A stretch of DNA of 48,607 bases from a virus. Location of the stretch: the IMG/VR virus record IMGVR_UViG_3300029258_004850, positions 1 through 48,607 of that record, one strand, 5' to 3'. A model generated the notes under the pieces. That model was given only the letters and a program-made list of their open reading frames with translations. It ran no database searches and was not told the DNA's origin. Made by a program: the position numbers and the translations under genes. Position 1 is the first letter of the stretch. Each line of letters starts with the position of its first letter. Below, one piece after another: positions 33,165-40,910 of this stretch.

Positions 33165-33806
33165 ATGAAACATTACCCAAGCATCAATAGTGCCTCAAAG
33201 GCACCCAGAGAGCCCTGTATAGGGTTTGTGAAATACGATGGAACCAACTTCAGAGCGGAATGGTCTCGGAAGCGTGGTTGGTATAAATTTGGCGTAAGAA
33301 ATCGCCTCATCGACGAAAATGAAGACATCTACGGCCCATCAATCCCATTGTTTTTGAACAAATACAGCGACGAACTGGTCAAGGTTTTCAAAGCACACAA
33401 GAAGATCAAAACCTGTCAGAGCGTCATCGTGTATGGTGAATTTTTCGGAACAAAAAGTTTCGCAGGTTCTCATATGCCCTGCGAAGACTGGGATGTGGTT
33501 TTATTTGATGTGAATCCACATAAGCAAGGGTTCATATCTCCACGGGAATTCGTTGATGAATTTGGCCATCTCAATGTCGCCGAGGTAATTTACCAAGGTG
33601 ATCTCACTGATCAATTTATTGAAAACGTCCGAAACTCTGATCTTGACTTTGAATCAAAGTATAAGGTAAAAACAGAGGTTCCTGAAGGCGTGATTGTCAA
33701 AGGCGGATCAGGTCACCGGCTCTGGATGGCGAAAGTCAAATCCCTTGCCTACAAAGAAGCTCTCAAGAAAAGATATGAGGCTGATTGGATAAAATTCTGG
33801 GAATAA
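33165..33806 (+). CDS. RNA ligase (T4 Rnl2-like family)
   Basis: 213 aa. The nucleotidyltransferase motifs are all visible: motif I KYDG with Lys23 as the likely AMP-accepting lysine, motif III VIVYGEFFG, motif IV PEGVIVKG and motif V MAKVKS. It is shorter than T4 Rnl2 (334 aa) and lacks its C-terminal domain, so it is a minimal ligase. Such enzymes reseal nicked RNA, for example host tRNAs cut by defence nucleases. Its end is 5 nt before the next start. Confidence 0.82.
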   Translation: MKHYPSINSASKAPREPCIGFVKYDGTNFRAEWSRKRGWYKFGVRNRLIDENEDIYGPSIPLFLNKYSDELVKVFKAHKKIKTCQSVIVYGEFFGTKSFAGSHMPCEDWDVVLFDVNPHKQGFISPREFVDEFGHLNVAEVIYQGDLTDQFIENVRNSDLDFESKYKVKTEVPEGVIVKGGSGHRLWMAKVKSLAYKEALKKRYEADWIKFWE

Positions 33807-33811
33807 GCAAG

Positions 33812-34096
33812 ATGCTTGATGAAAAAGCTTACGAACTGATTCGCTCTTGGAGAAGGGGTGAAATAAATGGAAATCAGTTTGATTATCGATTACAACTACT
33901 AGGTGTGACAGAAGCTTATTGCAGATCTGTCACAAAAGAAAAAGATGCTGAATGTATTCGAGCAGTTGTCAAAGAAGCCGCTGTTTTGGCTTTTGGGACA
34001 ATGTTGTTTGTCAGCTTTATTTTCAAAAGCGGAGATTTAAGACTCGTTGAAAAACGGGAGAATCAAAGATACATTATGAACATCATTCGAATCTGA
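33812..34096 (+). CDS. Unknown protein with one membrane-like segment (94 aa)
   Basis: Starts MLDEKAYELIRSWRRGEING just after the ligase stop. A hydrophobic stretch near residues 62-77 (AVLAFGTMLFVSFIF) may cross the membrane; the end is basic. It overlaps the convergent gene by 60 nt, so one of the two may be shorter. Not recognised. Confidence 0.5.
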   Translation: MLDEKAYELIRSWRRGEINGNQFDYRLQLLGVTEAYCRSVTKEKDAECIRAVVKEAAVLAFGTMLFVSFIFKSGDLRLVEKRENQRYIMNIIRI

Positions 34097-34270
34097 ACTT
34101 GTAACAGTCAATAAAACTTCTCTTACTTGCGGATCGAGCCCCACTACACTCCACTTATCATCTGCAAGACTTTCCAACCATACTCTTGTTTTCCCTCCCT
34201 CCGGGAAGGATTTAATAACAGCGTTTTTTGATAAAGAACGGCTGAATCTTTTATAAGGTGAAATTGCCAT
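34037..34270 (-). CDS. Unknown small protein (77 aa)
   Basis: MAISPYKRFSRSLSKNAVIK start, then a beta-rich body (VWLESLADDKWSVVGLD…). No Shine-Dalgarno; the palindromic GCTTTATATAGC (34271-34282) lies directly before the ATG, suggesting a leaderless or nearly leaderless transcript. It is last in the minus-strand micro-gene cluster 34037-35414. Not recognised. Confidence 0.55.
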   Translation of the reverse strand: MAISPYKRFSRSLSKNAVIKSFPEGGKTRVWLESLADDKWSVVGLDPQVREVLLTVTSSDSNDVHNVSLILPFFNES

Positions 34271-34284
34271 GCTTTATATAGCAA

Positions 34285-34449
34285 TCAAAAACCCTCTTTC
34301 TTCCAAGGGACATTGATCTTTCTGCGGCGTTTTAATTCGTTGTCGATAGCTTTAATTTCTGGCTTTAATTGTCCTAGCGTATTATGACGAATAAGCACTT
34401 TCAACGTTTGTAAAAGCTCTTTTGTGGAATATAAATGAAGCCCTTCCAC
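34285..34449 (-). CDS. WKKEGF micro-protein A (54 aa)
   Basis: GTG start with AGGGG 6 nt upstream; that AGGGG is the coding sequence for Glu-Gly of the previous gene's WQKEGF end. A helical core (STKELLQTLKVLI…) with ELKRRRK is followed by the terminal PWKKEGF. Clear paralogue of the next two genes: shared LL..L, (E)L(K/R)RR and end. Function unknown. Confidence 0.65.
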   Translation of the reverse strand: MEGLHLYSTKELLQTLKVLIRHNTLGQLKPEIKAIDNELKRRRKINVPWKKEGF

Positions 34450-34616
34450 TAAAACCCCTCTTTTTGCCAAACAATTATATTTTCTCTTCGCTTCAATTCG
34501 ATACGAATTTCCTGTACATGCTTTGCTAAAATACCAGACATATCTTCGCACATCAAATAAGCCTTGAGCCTACGTTGCAATTCTTCTGTTGGCTCAAACA
34601 ACAAAAGAGATCGCAT
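34449..34616 (-). CDS. WQKEGF micro-protein B (55 aa)
   Basis: ATG overlapping the previous gene's TGA by one base (TGATG), with AGAAGG of that gene's end as ribosome-binding site. Helical body (TEELQRRLKAYL…EIRIELKRREN) ending VWQKEGF. It is closest to micro-protein A. The conserved end therefore has a coding and a translation-initiation role at once. Confidence 0.65.
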   Translation of the reverse strand: MRSLLLFEPTEELQRRLKAYLMCEDMSGILAKHVQEIRIELKRRENIIVWQKEGF

Positions 34617-34798
34617 CAAAAACCTTCTTCTTTCCAAGAAAGCTTTTTCTTAGGTTTTTGAAAACAATTTTTAATTCTGTTATGTCGCAACATAAGTTCG
34701 GCAGATATAGCCGCTGCTTTATCTTCAGGAAGATTAGTATAATCTTTCCATTGCAACGACCTAATCAGGTCACCGATTGGCACATGAGAAAGGTTCAT
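34616..34798 (-). CDS. WKEEGF micro-protein C (60 aa)
   Basis: ATG at 34798 overlaps the upstream stop (ATGA); an ATG at 34813 is possible. Helical body with DLIRSLQWKDY, then ELMLRHNRIKN, basic linker and LSWKEEGF. Paralogue of A and B but more diverged. Unknown function; the C-terminus equals that of the 134-aa protein at 17580. Confidence 0.65.
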   Translation of the reverse strand: MNLSHVPIGDLIRSLQWKDYTNLPEDKAAAISAELMLRHNRIKNCFQKPKKKLSWKEEGF

Positions 34799-35031
34799 TT
34801 TTGAACAAGCCATCCAAGAGGATTATCTAAATGACGGCCCGGAGCATTTGCTGGAAGCTTAGCCATTCCTTTAATGACTTTTTGCCATGGCATGAATATT
34901 TTTCGACTGGTGCTTTTCATACGAAATTCAATTCCGTCTTTTTTCATGGTTACAATCACGTCGCCAGAATTTCCAAATTCATCTTCTAGCTCCACTTCCC
35001 TTGAGACAGGCTTTACTAGCTTAGTCGCCAT
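34795..35031 (-). CDS. Unknown small protein (78 aa)
   Basis: Beta-rich first half (VTMKKDGIEFRMKSTSRKIFMPW) and an LPANAPGRHLDNPLGWLV end that looks like a conserved phage motif. It overlaps the HAD gene's end by 16 nt and micro-protein C by 4 nt, so it is translated in the same chain. Not recognised. Confidence 0.65.
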   Translation of the reverse strand: MATKLVKPVSREVELEDEFGNSGDVIVTMKKDGIEFRMKSTSRKIFMPWQKVIKGMAKLPANAPGRHLDNPLGWLVQK

Positions 35032-35414
35032 TCTGCACCTTTTCCTTCAATTAGAAACTCTCGAACTTTATCCCACCCCATGAAACCACCAAGGTTTCTG
35101 TCGTCAATGTGCCATGTTGCATGAGGCTTACGTGTATCGCAATTATAACATGATCGAAAATCAAAATCAAGTATGGTCTCATTAACAGCATCAAACTCTA
35201 TGCCATTATGCTTGCAAAAATCAACTGCATCCTTGAGATATTGTTTGTCTATTTTATGTCGAACATCTTCTCTGCATGTCCATAAAATAAGTTTGTAACC
35301 ATATTGTTGAAGTTCTTTTAAAACCTCGAAAGCTCCCGGTAACGTTTCCCCAATATCAGGAAAACTGTGCTCGACAATAGTTCCATCAAAATCAATCAAC
35401 AACACGCCTTTCAT
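35016..35414 (-). CDS. HAD-superfamily hydrolase
   Basis: 132 aa from the ATG at 35414 with GGAG/GAGG upstream (an in-frame upstream start lies inside the kinase gene). Motif I DFDGTIVEH (nucleophile Asp), motif II LILWTCRED and motif IV HIDDRN are present. Small HAD proteins of this kind are phosphatases for nucleotides, sugars or phosphorylated ends. It overlaps the histidine kinase gene by 4 nt, so the two are co-translated; it does not look like a response regulator. Confidence 0.8.
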   Translation of the reverse strand: MKGVLLIDFDGTIVEHSFPDIGETLPGAFEVLKELQQYGYKLILWTCREDVRHKIDKQYLKDAVDFCKHNGIEFDAVNETILDFDFRSCYNCDTRKPHATWHIDDRNLGGFMGWDKVREFLIEGKGAEWRLS

Positions 35415-36850
35415 TCCTCTACTCCACTTAAAGTAAACCAAAATCTGGAACCTTCGCCAATGTTGGATTCCACTCCGATTTCTCCATCGTATTCATGAAC
35501 AATTCTTTTAGCAATAGCTAAACCAGCACCAATTTTGCCATTGGGGTTTAATACTTCAAACATTTGAAAAATCTTATCATGATATCTTGGTTCTATTCCG
35601 GGACCATCATCTTTGATGATGAATTTTCCATTATCGTAAATCACATCAATTTCAACTACGGATTCATTCGAGTGTTCAATTGCATTTTCTATAAACACAT
35701 TGAATAACATTTGCATTTGGTGACGATTGGCATTTATCACAGGAAGATTAACTACGTTTAATTCAATATCTTTTCCAATGGAATTGACACCAACACAATT
35801 TTGGACTACTTCAGAAATATCAATCTCTGATCTAAAATCAGAATTAGGTATCTTTGTATATTCTAAAATGGCATCTATTAACCCATGCATTTTGGTTGAT
35901 TTCTTTTTGATAGCTTTAAGGTGAGTTAAAGCCTCATCTGTAAGATGTTTTGGATCAATGTCTTCTTCAAGCCAATTTGCTAAATTGGAAATAGCTCTCA
36001 GGGGAGATTTGAGATCGTGTGAAGAAAGTCTAATAAAGCCTTCAAGATCTTTAACTAAACTTTCCACACGTTTCAAGTGTCTTTCACTTGCTTCAATTTC
36101 TGTAATATCTTCGATTTGAGAAACTGTGTGTATAAAGTTTCCATTTTCGTCTCGAACAACTGAAACAGTAAGTCTTACTGGAAATACCGTGCCGTCTTTT
36201 TTGATGTATCTTTTCCGCATTTGATACGTGTCTAAAGTGCCAGCTAAAACCTGTTTAAATTGATCCCAGTCTGGTTTGATATCATCTTCCAGAGTATGAT
36301 CCATAAAAGTCATGGACAAAAGTTCTTCTTCTGTATATTGAAGCATTTCGCAAATAGCAGGATTAACTTTCAGCCATTCTCCACCTGCGGACACCAATCC
36401 CATGCCAATACCAGAAGCGTAAAACGCTCGTTCAAATCTATCTTTTTCTACGTCGAGTTCACCTGCTGAAGCTATGAATTTCAATGCTTTTGTTTGAACA
36501 AAAATCAATAAATAAACAGCGGTAATGACAGAAACAAATGCCGTTAAGAATTTCAGCATTCCTGAAATTCTGTAAATGGGATTATAGAAGATGCACGCTT
36601 CTATCAAATGCGTAAAACCACAAAGGAAAATGAACAAAGAAAACAAAACAAGAAAAGTTTTAATCTTCTTGAGATTAGTGCTCATTCTGTAAAGAATAAA
36701 CAAGAGCCCTACAGGAATAGCAAAATAGGAAACAAAAATTGTAATGTCAGAACAAATATGAAGCCAACCTTCAAATTGACTCCAATTTCCGCAACTCCAT
36801 CTTGCTGGATAGTCAGATGTGTCAAATAGTTTTTTGAAAAATTCTAACAT
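35411..36850 (-). CDS. Histidine kinase with ethylene-receptor-like membrane domain
   Basis: 479 aa: three membrane helices (about 31-54, 65-86, 97-117), a PAS domain (about 138-255), HisKA with SSHDLKSPL (His278), and HATPase with IENAIEHS (Asn389), DDGPGIE (414-420) and GAGLAIAK. The membrane part matches plant ETR1-type receptors residue by residue: Asp35, Tyr42, Ile45-Pro46, Ile74, Cys77 and His81 have the spacing of ETR1 Asp25, Tyr32, Ile35-Pro36, Ile62, Cys65 and His69, including the Cu(I)-binding CGxTH. It probably autophosphorylates in response to a small hydrophobic ligand, redox state or PAS ligand. No response regulator is in the window. It is coupled to the nuclease and HAD genes by overlaps. 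Confidence 0.9.
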   Translation of the reverse strand: MLEFFKKLFDTSDYPARWSCGNWSQFEGWLHICSDITIFVSYFAIPVGLLFILYRMSTNLKKIKTFLVLFSLFIFLCGFTHLIEACIFYNPIYRISGMLKFLTAFVSVITAVYLLIFVQTKALKFIASAGELDVEKDRFERAFYASGIGMGLVSAGGEWLKVNPAICEMLQYTEEELLSMTFMDHTLEDDIKPDWDQFKQVLAGTLDTYQMRKRYIKKDGTVFPVRLTVSVVRDENGNFIHTVSQIEDITEIEASERHLKRVESLVKDLEGFIRLSSHDLKSPLRAISNLANWLEEDIDPKHLTDEALTHLKAIKKKSTKMHGLIDAILEYTKIPNSDFRSEIDISEVVQNCVGVNSIGKDIELNVVNLPVINANRHQMQMLFNVFIENAIEHSNESVVEIDVIYDNGKFIIKDDGPGIEPRYHDKIFQMFEVLNPNGKIGAGLAIAKRIVHEYDGEIGVESNIGEGSRFWFTLSGVEE

Positions 36851-37386
36851 TAAATCTCAAACCAAAACTTTTCATTTGTTGACGATAACAACTTTTCCAA
36901 AGTTCCAATATTCCAATCACGATAAACAAATGAGTAGTCAAAATTTGACACGCTGATATCTGTGTTCTTGGCAATAAAAATCCATGGTTTACGACTTCGC
37001 TTCCAAAGAATGATTGGTTTACGTCCACTTTGTTCAGCATCATGTGTAGATTGTTCTATAAATTCATCAAGTCTGGCACAGCCACCATCTAAAACGCTGC
37101 TAAAATCCACATCATTGTCGTACCCACCTTTACATTCAATAACCCACTTAAACCCTTCAGGACAACACAAGTCGCCAATAAATGAATCTCTTGCATGTGC
37201 AGGCATAGATGTAACTTGGCTCCATCGATTGCCGGAACCAACAGATCGAGAAAATTCTTTTTTGAAATGTTTGGTAAGAAGCTTGCAGAGTTCCAGTTCA
37301 ACTCTGTTTCCTTTTCTTTTGCCATTTACTCTCTTTTTGTCGCTGCTCATGTTTTCAAAAATATCGTCAATATCAAGATCATCCAT
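36850..37386 (-). CDS. PD-(D/E)XK nuclease, resolvase/VRR-like
   Basis: 178 aa. RKGNRVELELCKLL, RSVGSGNRWSQV, FIGDLCCPEGFKWVIECKGG show the nuclease pattern Glu…(G)D…ExK (E of GNRVELE, D of IGDL, E-C-K). Phage enzymes like this are Holliday-junction resolvases or recombination nucleases. A basic N-terminus precedes. It overlaps the kinase gene start. A CATACAAATATGTATG palindrome overlaps its start codon. Confidence 0.7.
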   Translation of the reverse strand: MDDLDIDDIFENMSSDKKRVNGKRKGNRVELELCKLLTKHFKKEFSRSVGSGNRWSQVTSMPAHARDSFIGDLCCPEGFKWVIECKGGYDNDVDFSSVLDGGCARLDEFIEQSTHDAEQSGRKPIILWKRSRKPWIFIAKNTDISVSNFDYSFVYRDWNIGTLEKLLSSTNEKFWFEI

Positions 37387-37399
37387 ACAAATATGTATG
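37384..37399. promoter_or_regulatory. CATACA-AATA-TGTATG palindrome at a start codon
   Basis: A perfect 6-bp inverted repeat whose first three bases are the start codon of the nuclease gene (minus). It could be an operator or a start-site hairpin. No Shine-Dalgarno is visible for that gene. Confidence 0.4.
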
Positions 37400-37475
37400 A
37401 TTATTGACTAATAACATCCTTTAATTTTAGGATAACGTATAATGAACGAAATGAAGAATATCCTTGGTTTACACA

Positions 37476-37482
37476 CTAAATA
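37476..37482 (+). promoter_or_regulatory. CTAAATA box 7 nt before ATG
   Basis: CTAAATA lies so close to the ATG at 37490 that transcription would start at or just before the start codon. There is no Shine-Dalgarno, so a leaderless late transcript is suggested. Confidence 0.4.
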
Positions 37483-37489
37483 GAGTGCT

Positions 37490-38017
37490 ATGTTCAACAA
37501 ATTTACAGAATGGGCTAATTACAAGCTTGAAGAATCAACCGCTGAATCCGCACCTAAAACAAAAATGCCGGAAAAGGGCGATATTGTCATCAAGCGGCCC
37601 AGTGCTGTCTTTTGGGATGACCGTAAGCCAAAATCGTCTTGGGTAAAATGTCCAAGCAATAGAAATCTGAATAATACTTCTATGACAATGTATATTGTCA
37701 TAGGAGATCAGGACTTTGGGCATGACGGTAAAATTCCGGCTCTCAACACCAGCCCTGCCAAAAATAGAAGCAGAAAGAAAACTTGGCTGGACCCGGAACA
37801 TTTATTTGATATTACGGACATCTACAAGCCAGAAGACAGAAAAGGCAATAATGTTTGGTTGAGAATACCGCCTGATTCCAAATATCGAGAGATATATGAC
37901 TTTTGGAAACAAGAGTGTTTAGAAGAACCTATCGAAGAGAACAAAAACTACAAAAGAATGTGGAAAGTGGATTTGAATGAACAAAAGCTGTACAGAGAGT
38001 ATCCAACAGGAGGGTGA
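37490..38017 (+). CDS. Unknown protein with capsid-targeting-like N-terminus (175 aa)
   Basis: MFNKFTEWANYKLEEST matches the F-x-x-(W/F/Y)…L-x-E pattern of possible packaging signals. The body is basic and mixed alpha/beta (DIVIKRPSAVFWDDRKP…, …MTMYIVIGDQDFG…), ending in a charged helix. The next gene starts 2 nt after its stop, with GGAGGG at its end as ribosome-binding site. Probably late-expressed. Not recognised. Confidence 0.6.
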   Translation: MFNKFTEWANYKLEESTAESAPKTKMPEKGDIVIKRPSAVFWDDRKPKSSWVKCPSNRNLNNTSMTMYIVIGDQDFGHDGKIPALNTSPAKNRSRKKTWLDPEHLFDITDIYKPEDRKGNNVWLRIPPDSKYREIYDFWKQECLEEPIEENKNYKRMWKVDLNEQKLYREYPTGG

Positions 38018-38018
38018 C

Positions 38019-38534
38019 ATGGGGTTTAAAACCTACTTGTTAAACGAAGAAAAAAGTCATCTGGGGCACAAAGTAACCGATGTGCTCACTACCGTGCATG
38101 ATCTTCAGAATGACATGGAGCACATGGGCGTTCGTCAAACAACACGATTAGCAGACGACATTGTCAACAGAATAAGAAAAATTCTTCACAGCCAGTGGAC
38201 AATCAAGCAACAAAAGCATTTGCAATCACTTCAAAAAGTGGCAGTTGCTTTAAAGAAAACCATTGAAGAAAAAGGTGATCTAAAGCAAATGATCCCGGCA
38301 GCAGCTCAGGAACTGGAAAATGTTTCTACTAAACTGGGAATCAAAACAACAAGTGCTTTAGATCAAGCAGCAGAACTTGGCGGCGAAGACGTTGAACAGC
38401 AGGATATGGAATTGACCTCACAACAGGATGGCCCAGAACAACCTGTTGATCCTCAAATGGACCAAATGGGACAAATGCCGCCAGATCCGAATCAACAAGA
38501 CCCCATGATGGGACAGGGACAACAAGGCTTCTGA
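38019..38534 (+). CDS. Unknown helical protein with capsid-targeting-like N-terminus (171 aa)
   Basis: MGFKTYLLNEEKSHLGHKV start (ATG with GGAGGG upstream), then a long helical core (about 20-115) and a Gln/Pro/Asp/Met-rich flexible end (QMGQMPPDPNQQDPMMG…). The flexible Met/Pro/Gly end resembles the 144-aa protein at 47257. The arrangement suggests a scaffold- or core-type protein. Overlaps the kinase-like gene by TGATG. Confidence 0.6.
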   Translation: MGFKTYLLNEEKSHLGHKVTDVLTTVHDLQNDMEHMGVRQTTRLADDIVNRIRKILHSQWTIKQQKHLQSLQKVAVALKKTIEEKGDLKQMIPAAAQELENVSTKLGIKTTSALDQAAELGGEDVEQQDMELTSQQDGPEQPVDPQMDQMGQMPPDPNQQDPMMGQGQQGF

Positions 38535-39010
38535 TGAAATCTCCATATGGAATAGGCACAAAAAATGTGTCTATTAAATCCGGGATAGTAGAAAAAACCT
38601 TTTCAAATCAAGCTAATTATAACTCTGAAGTACATCATTTAAATAAATTAGCTGACTTTCATCGTGTTCCTAATATAATTGAATTAAATGACGAAAAAAT
38701 GTCTATAAAAATGACATATGTGGGTGAACCAATAAGTCGAATTACAATCCCTGAAGATTGGCGACATCAATGCAATGATATTTTAGACGGTCTGCAAAAA
38801 TACAACTGCGTTCATGGAGACCTAGAAGAAAACGTGACAGTTTTAAATGGTAAACTTCACATAATAGATTTTGCTAACTCATACAAAGATGAATGGGGAC
38901 ACAAAGGAGATGAATATCTCTTGTTTCTGCACATTGTGTGTGTTCACAAAAACTTCAAAAAACAAGACTTAATTGACCTGTCTGAAAGAAAACGATCTAT
39001 CCTGATTTAG
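38534..39010 (+). CDS. Minimal kinase-fold protein (158 aa)
   Basis: Catalytic features of a protein or small-molecule kinase in very short form: likely ATP Lys21 (VEKTF), Glu32, catalytic VHGDLEEN (Asp96, Asn100) and metal-binding IIDFANS (Asp112). A glycine-rich loop is not obvious. The size equals only part of a normal kinase; RIO- or APH-like kinases are the nearest form. Target unknown. TGATG overlap with the gene before; convergent with pyrG, overlapping by 14 nt. Confidence 0.65.
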   Translation: MKSPYGIGTKNVSIKSGIVEKTFSNQANYNSEVHHLNKLADFHRVPNIIELNDEKMSIKMTYVGEPISRITIPEDWRHQCNDILDGLQKYNCVHGDLEENVTVLNGKLHIIDFANSYKDEWGHKGDEYLLFLHIVCVHKNFKKQDLIDLSERKRSILI

Positions 39011-40640
39011 TAGTTGAAGCCACGTAATGATCCTTTGCGGCATTAAGCAACCCTACAAACAAAGGTGCTGGATTTTGAAAGCGTGACTTAAACTCAGGAT
39101 GAGCCTGAGTTCCAACAAAATAAGGATGAATTTCAGGATCAAGTTCCATCATTTCTACAAGATTGCTTTCAGGGGTTCTTCCAACTACTCGAAACCCTTT
39201 CTTTTCAAGCTTGCAAACATAATCACCATTCACTTCGTAACGATGGCGATGTCTTTCGCTGATATTTTTCTTGTTTCCATAAAGGGAACGAATGATCCCT
39301 TTTTCAAGTATACAGTCATATGATCCCAAACGCATTGTGCCTGATTTGTGATCGATATTTTCTTGACCATCAACATAATCAATCACGTAACGATGAGAAT
39401 CTTTCTTTTTCGAAAATTCTCGACTCGTGGCATCATCCCACCCAAGAACATTCTGTGCAAACTCGATAACAGCACATTGAAGACCAAGGCAAATCCCCAA
39501 GAAAGGAATTTTCTTTTCCCGACAATATCGAATTGCAAGTGTCTTGCCTTCAACTCCACGTGAATCAAATCCGCCCGGAACAATGACTCCATTAACATCT
39601 TTGAAAATATGGCGAACACTGCGTAAATCTTTGCCCTCTAATTCTTCAGCGTTGATCCAAGTGATTTTAACTTTAGTCTCACAATCCACGCTGGCATGAA
39701 CAAGGGCTTCTTTAAGGCTTTGATAAGCTTCATCGCAATTATCGTACTTGCCAACAATGGCAATATTTGTATCTGGATAATCTTCGCCTTCAATATAAGC
39801 TTCCACCAATTTTCGATACTTGTGTATCTTGACGCCTTTTCGAGGCAGGTGGAATTTGTCGGCAATCAAATCATCAACGTGCCTATCGTAGAACTCAATA
39901 GGCACTTGGTAAATTGAACTTACATCAGGAGCTTCAAAAACAGCTTCTCTGGATACATTGGTTAAACGAGCAACTTTGTCCAATATTTGTTTTGGAAGCT
40001 CTCTATCAGTACGACAAAGCAGCATTTCAGGTTGAATGCCATGCATCAACAAAGTTTTCACGGAGTTTTGTAATGGTTTTGTTTTGAATTCTTTGACGGT
40101 TGCATTCCAAATTACTGGAGCAACCATAATGACCATTACATTATCAGGGTTTGCTTGTTTAAATTGCCGTATTGCTTCATAAAACCCACTGGATTCAATA
40201 TCGCCAACTGTTCCACCAATTTCAGCTATAACGATGTTGTCATTAGTGCCCAGTGCTTTTAGTCGTTCGTGAACCTTACCTGTAACATGAGGGATCACCT
40301 GAACAGTTTCACCAAGGTATTGCCCTTGTTCTTCTTCGCTCAAAAGCTCTTTATACAAAGTACCACTGGTAAAAATATTTTTGCCAGACATTGTAATGTC
40401 TGTAATTCGTTCGTAATGACCGAGATCAAGATCTGTTTCTGATCCGTCATCACAAAGAAACACCTCGCCGTGTTGACGAGGATTCATAGTGCCAGCATTA
40501 ACGTTAAGATAAGGATCGAGTTTGATCAACTCTACATTAGATCCACGCATTTTTAGCAACAAGCCAATTGAAGCGGCACTGATGCCTTTTCCTGTCCCAG
40601 AATACACACCTCCTACCACAACAATAAATTTGCCAGTCAT
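38997..40640 (-). CDS. pyrG: CTP synthase
   Basis: 547 aa, full length for PyrG (about 545). The synthase domain starts KFIVVVGGVYSGTGKGISAAS, with the usual GxVSxxGKG replaced by GVYSGTGKG, followed by KLDPYLNVNAGTMNPRQHGEVF and GGTVGDIES. The glutaminase domain has the catalytic GICLGLQ (Cys) and the GTQAHPEF His/Glu pair. It converts UTP, glutamine and ATP to CTP, feeding DNA synthesis with the ribonucleotide reductase next to it. Complete motifs suggest it is active. Confidence 0.95.
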   Translation of the reverse strand: MTGKFIVVVGGVYSGTGKGISAASIGLLLKMRGSNVELIKLDPYLNVNAGTMNPRQHGEVFLCDDGSETDLDLGHYERITDITMSGKNIFTSGTLYKELLSEEEQGQYLGETVQVIPHVTGKVHERLKALGTNDNIVIAEIGGTVGDIESSGFYEAIRQFKQANPDNVMVIMVAPVIWNATVKEFKTKPLQNSVKTLLMHGIQPEMLLCRTDRELPKQILDKVARLTNVSREAVFEAPDVSSIYQVPIEFYDRHVDDLIADKFHLPRKGVKIHKYRKLVEAYIEGEDYPDTNIAIVGKYDNCDEAYQSLKEALVHASVDCETKVKITWINAEELEGKDLRSVRHIFKDVNGVIVPGGFDSRGVEGKTLAIRYCREKKIPFLGICLGLQCAVIEFAQNVLGWDDATSREFSKKKDSHRYVIDYVDGQENIDHKSGTMRLGSYDCILEKGIIRSLYGNKKNISERHRHRYEVNGDYVCKLEKKGFRVVGRTPESNLVEMMELDPEIHPYFVGTQAHPEFKSRFQNPAPLFVGLLNAAKDHYVASTTKSG

Positions 40641-40650
40641 CTTTTTTCCC

Positions 40651-40842
40651 CTACCTTCTTTGTCTACACAATCTGAGAAGAATGATGATCAGACATGCTA
40701 CAGCAGACCAAGTTTTGATCGCAAATGGTATTTTCAGCCCAAAAAGAACGTTTAGGCTCCAAATAACCACAAAAGGGGTGGCGGTGATCAAAATCAAGAC
40801 CACCACCACCCGAATGATCAACAAGACATTCTCATTGTTCAT
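40651..40842 (-). CDS. Small membrane protein (63 aa)
   Basis: Two hydrophobic helices (VLLIIRVVVVLILITATPFVV and AVACLIIILL) with a basic end. ATG with GAGG 6 nt upstream. It lies between pyrG and nrdJ in the same direction. Not recognised; small phage membrane proteins of this type are common near nucleotide genes. Confidence 0.65.
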   Translation of the reverse strand: MNNENVLLIIRVVVVLILITATPFVVIWSLNVLFGLKIPFAIKTWSAVACLIIILLRLCRQRR

Positions 40843-40910
40843 GTTACCTCAATTCCAAAATTTATTCAACTCTACATGAGTTAGCTATTTGGTTTTTTAT
40901 CGGCAACTTA

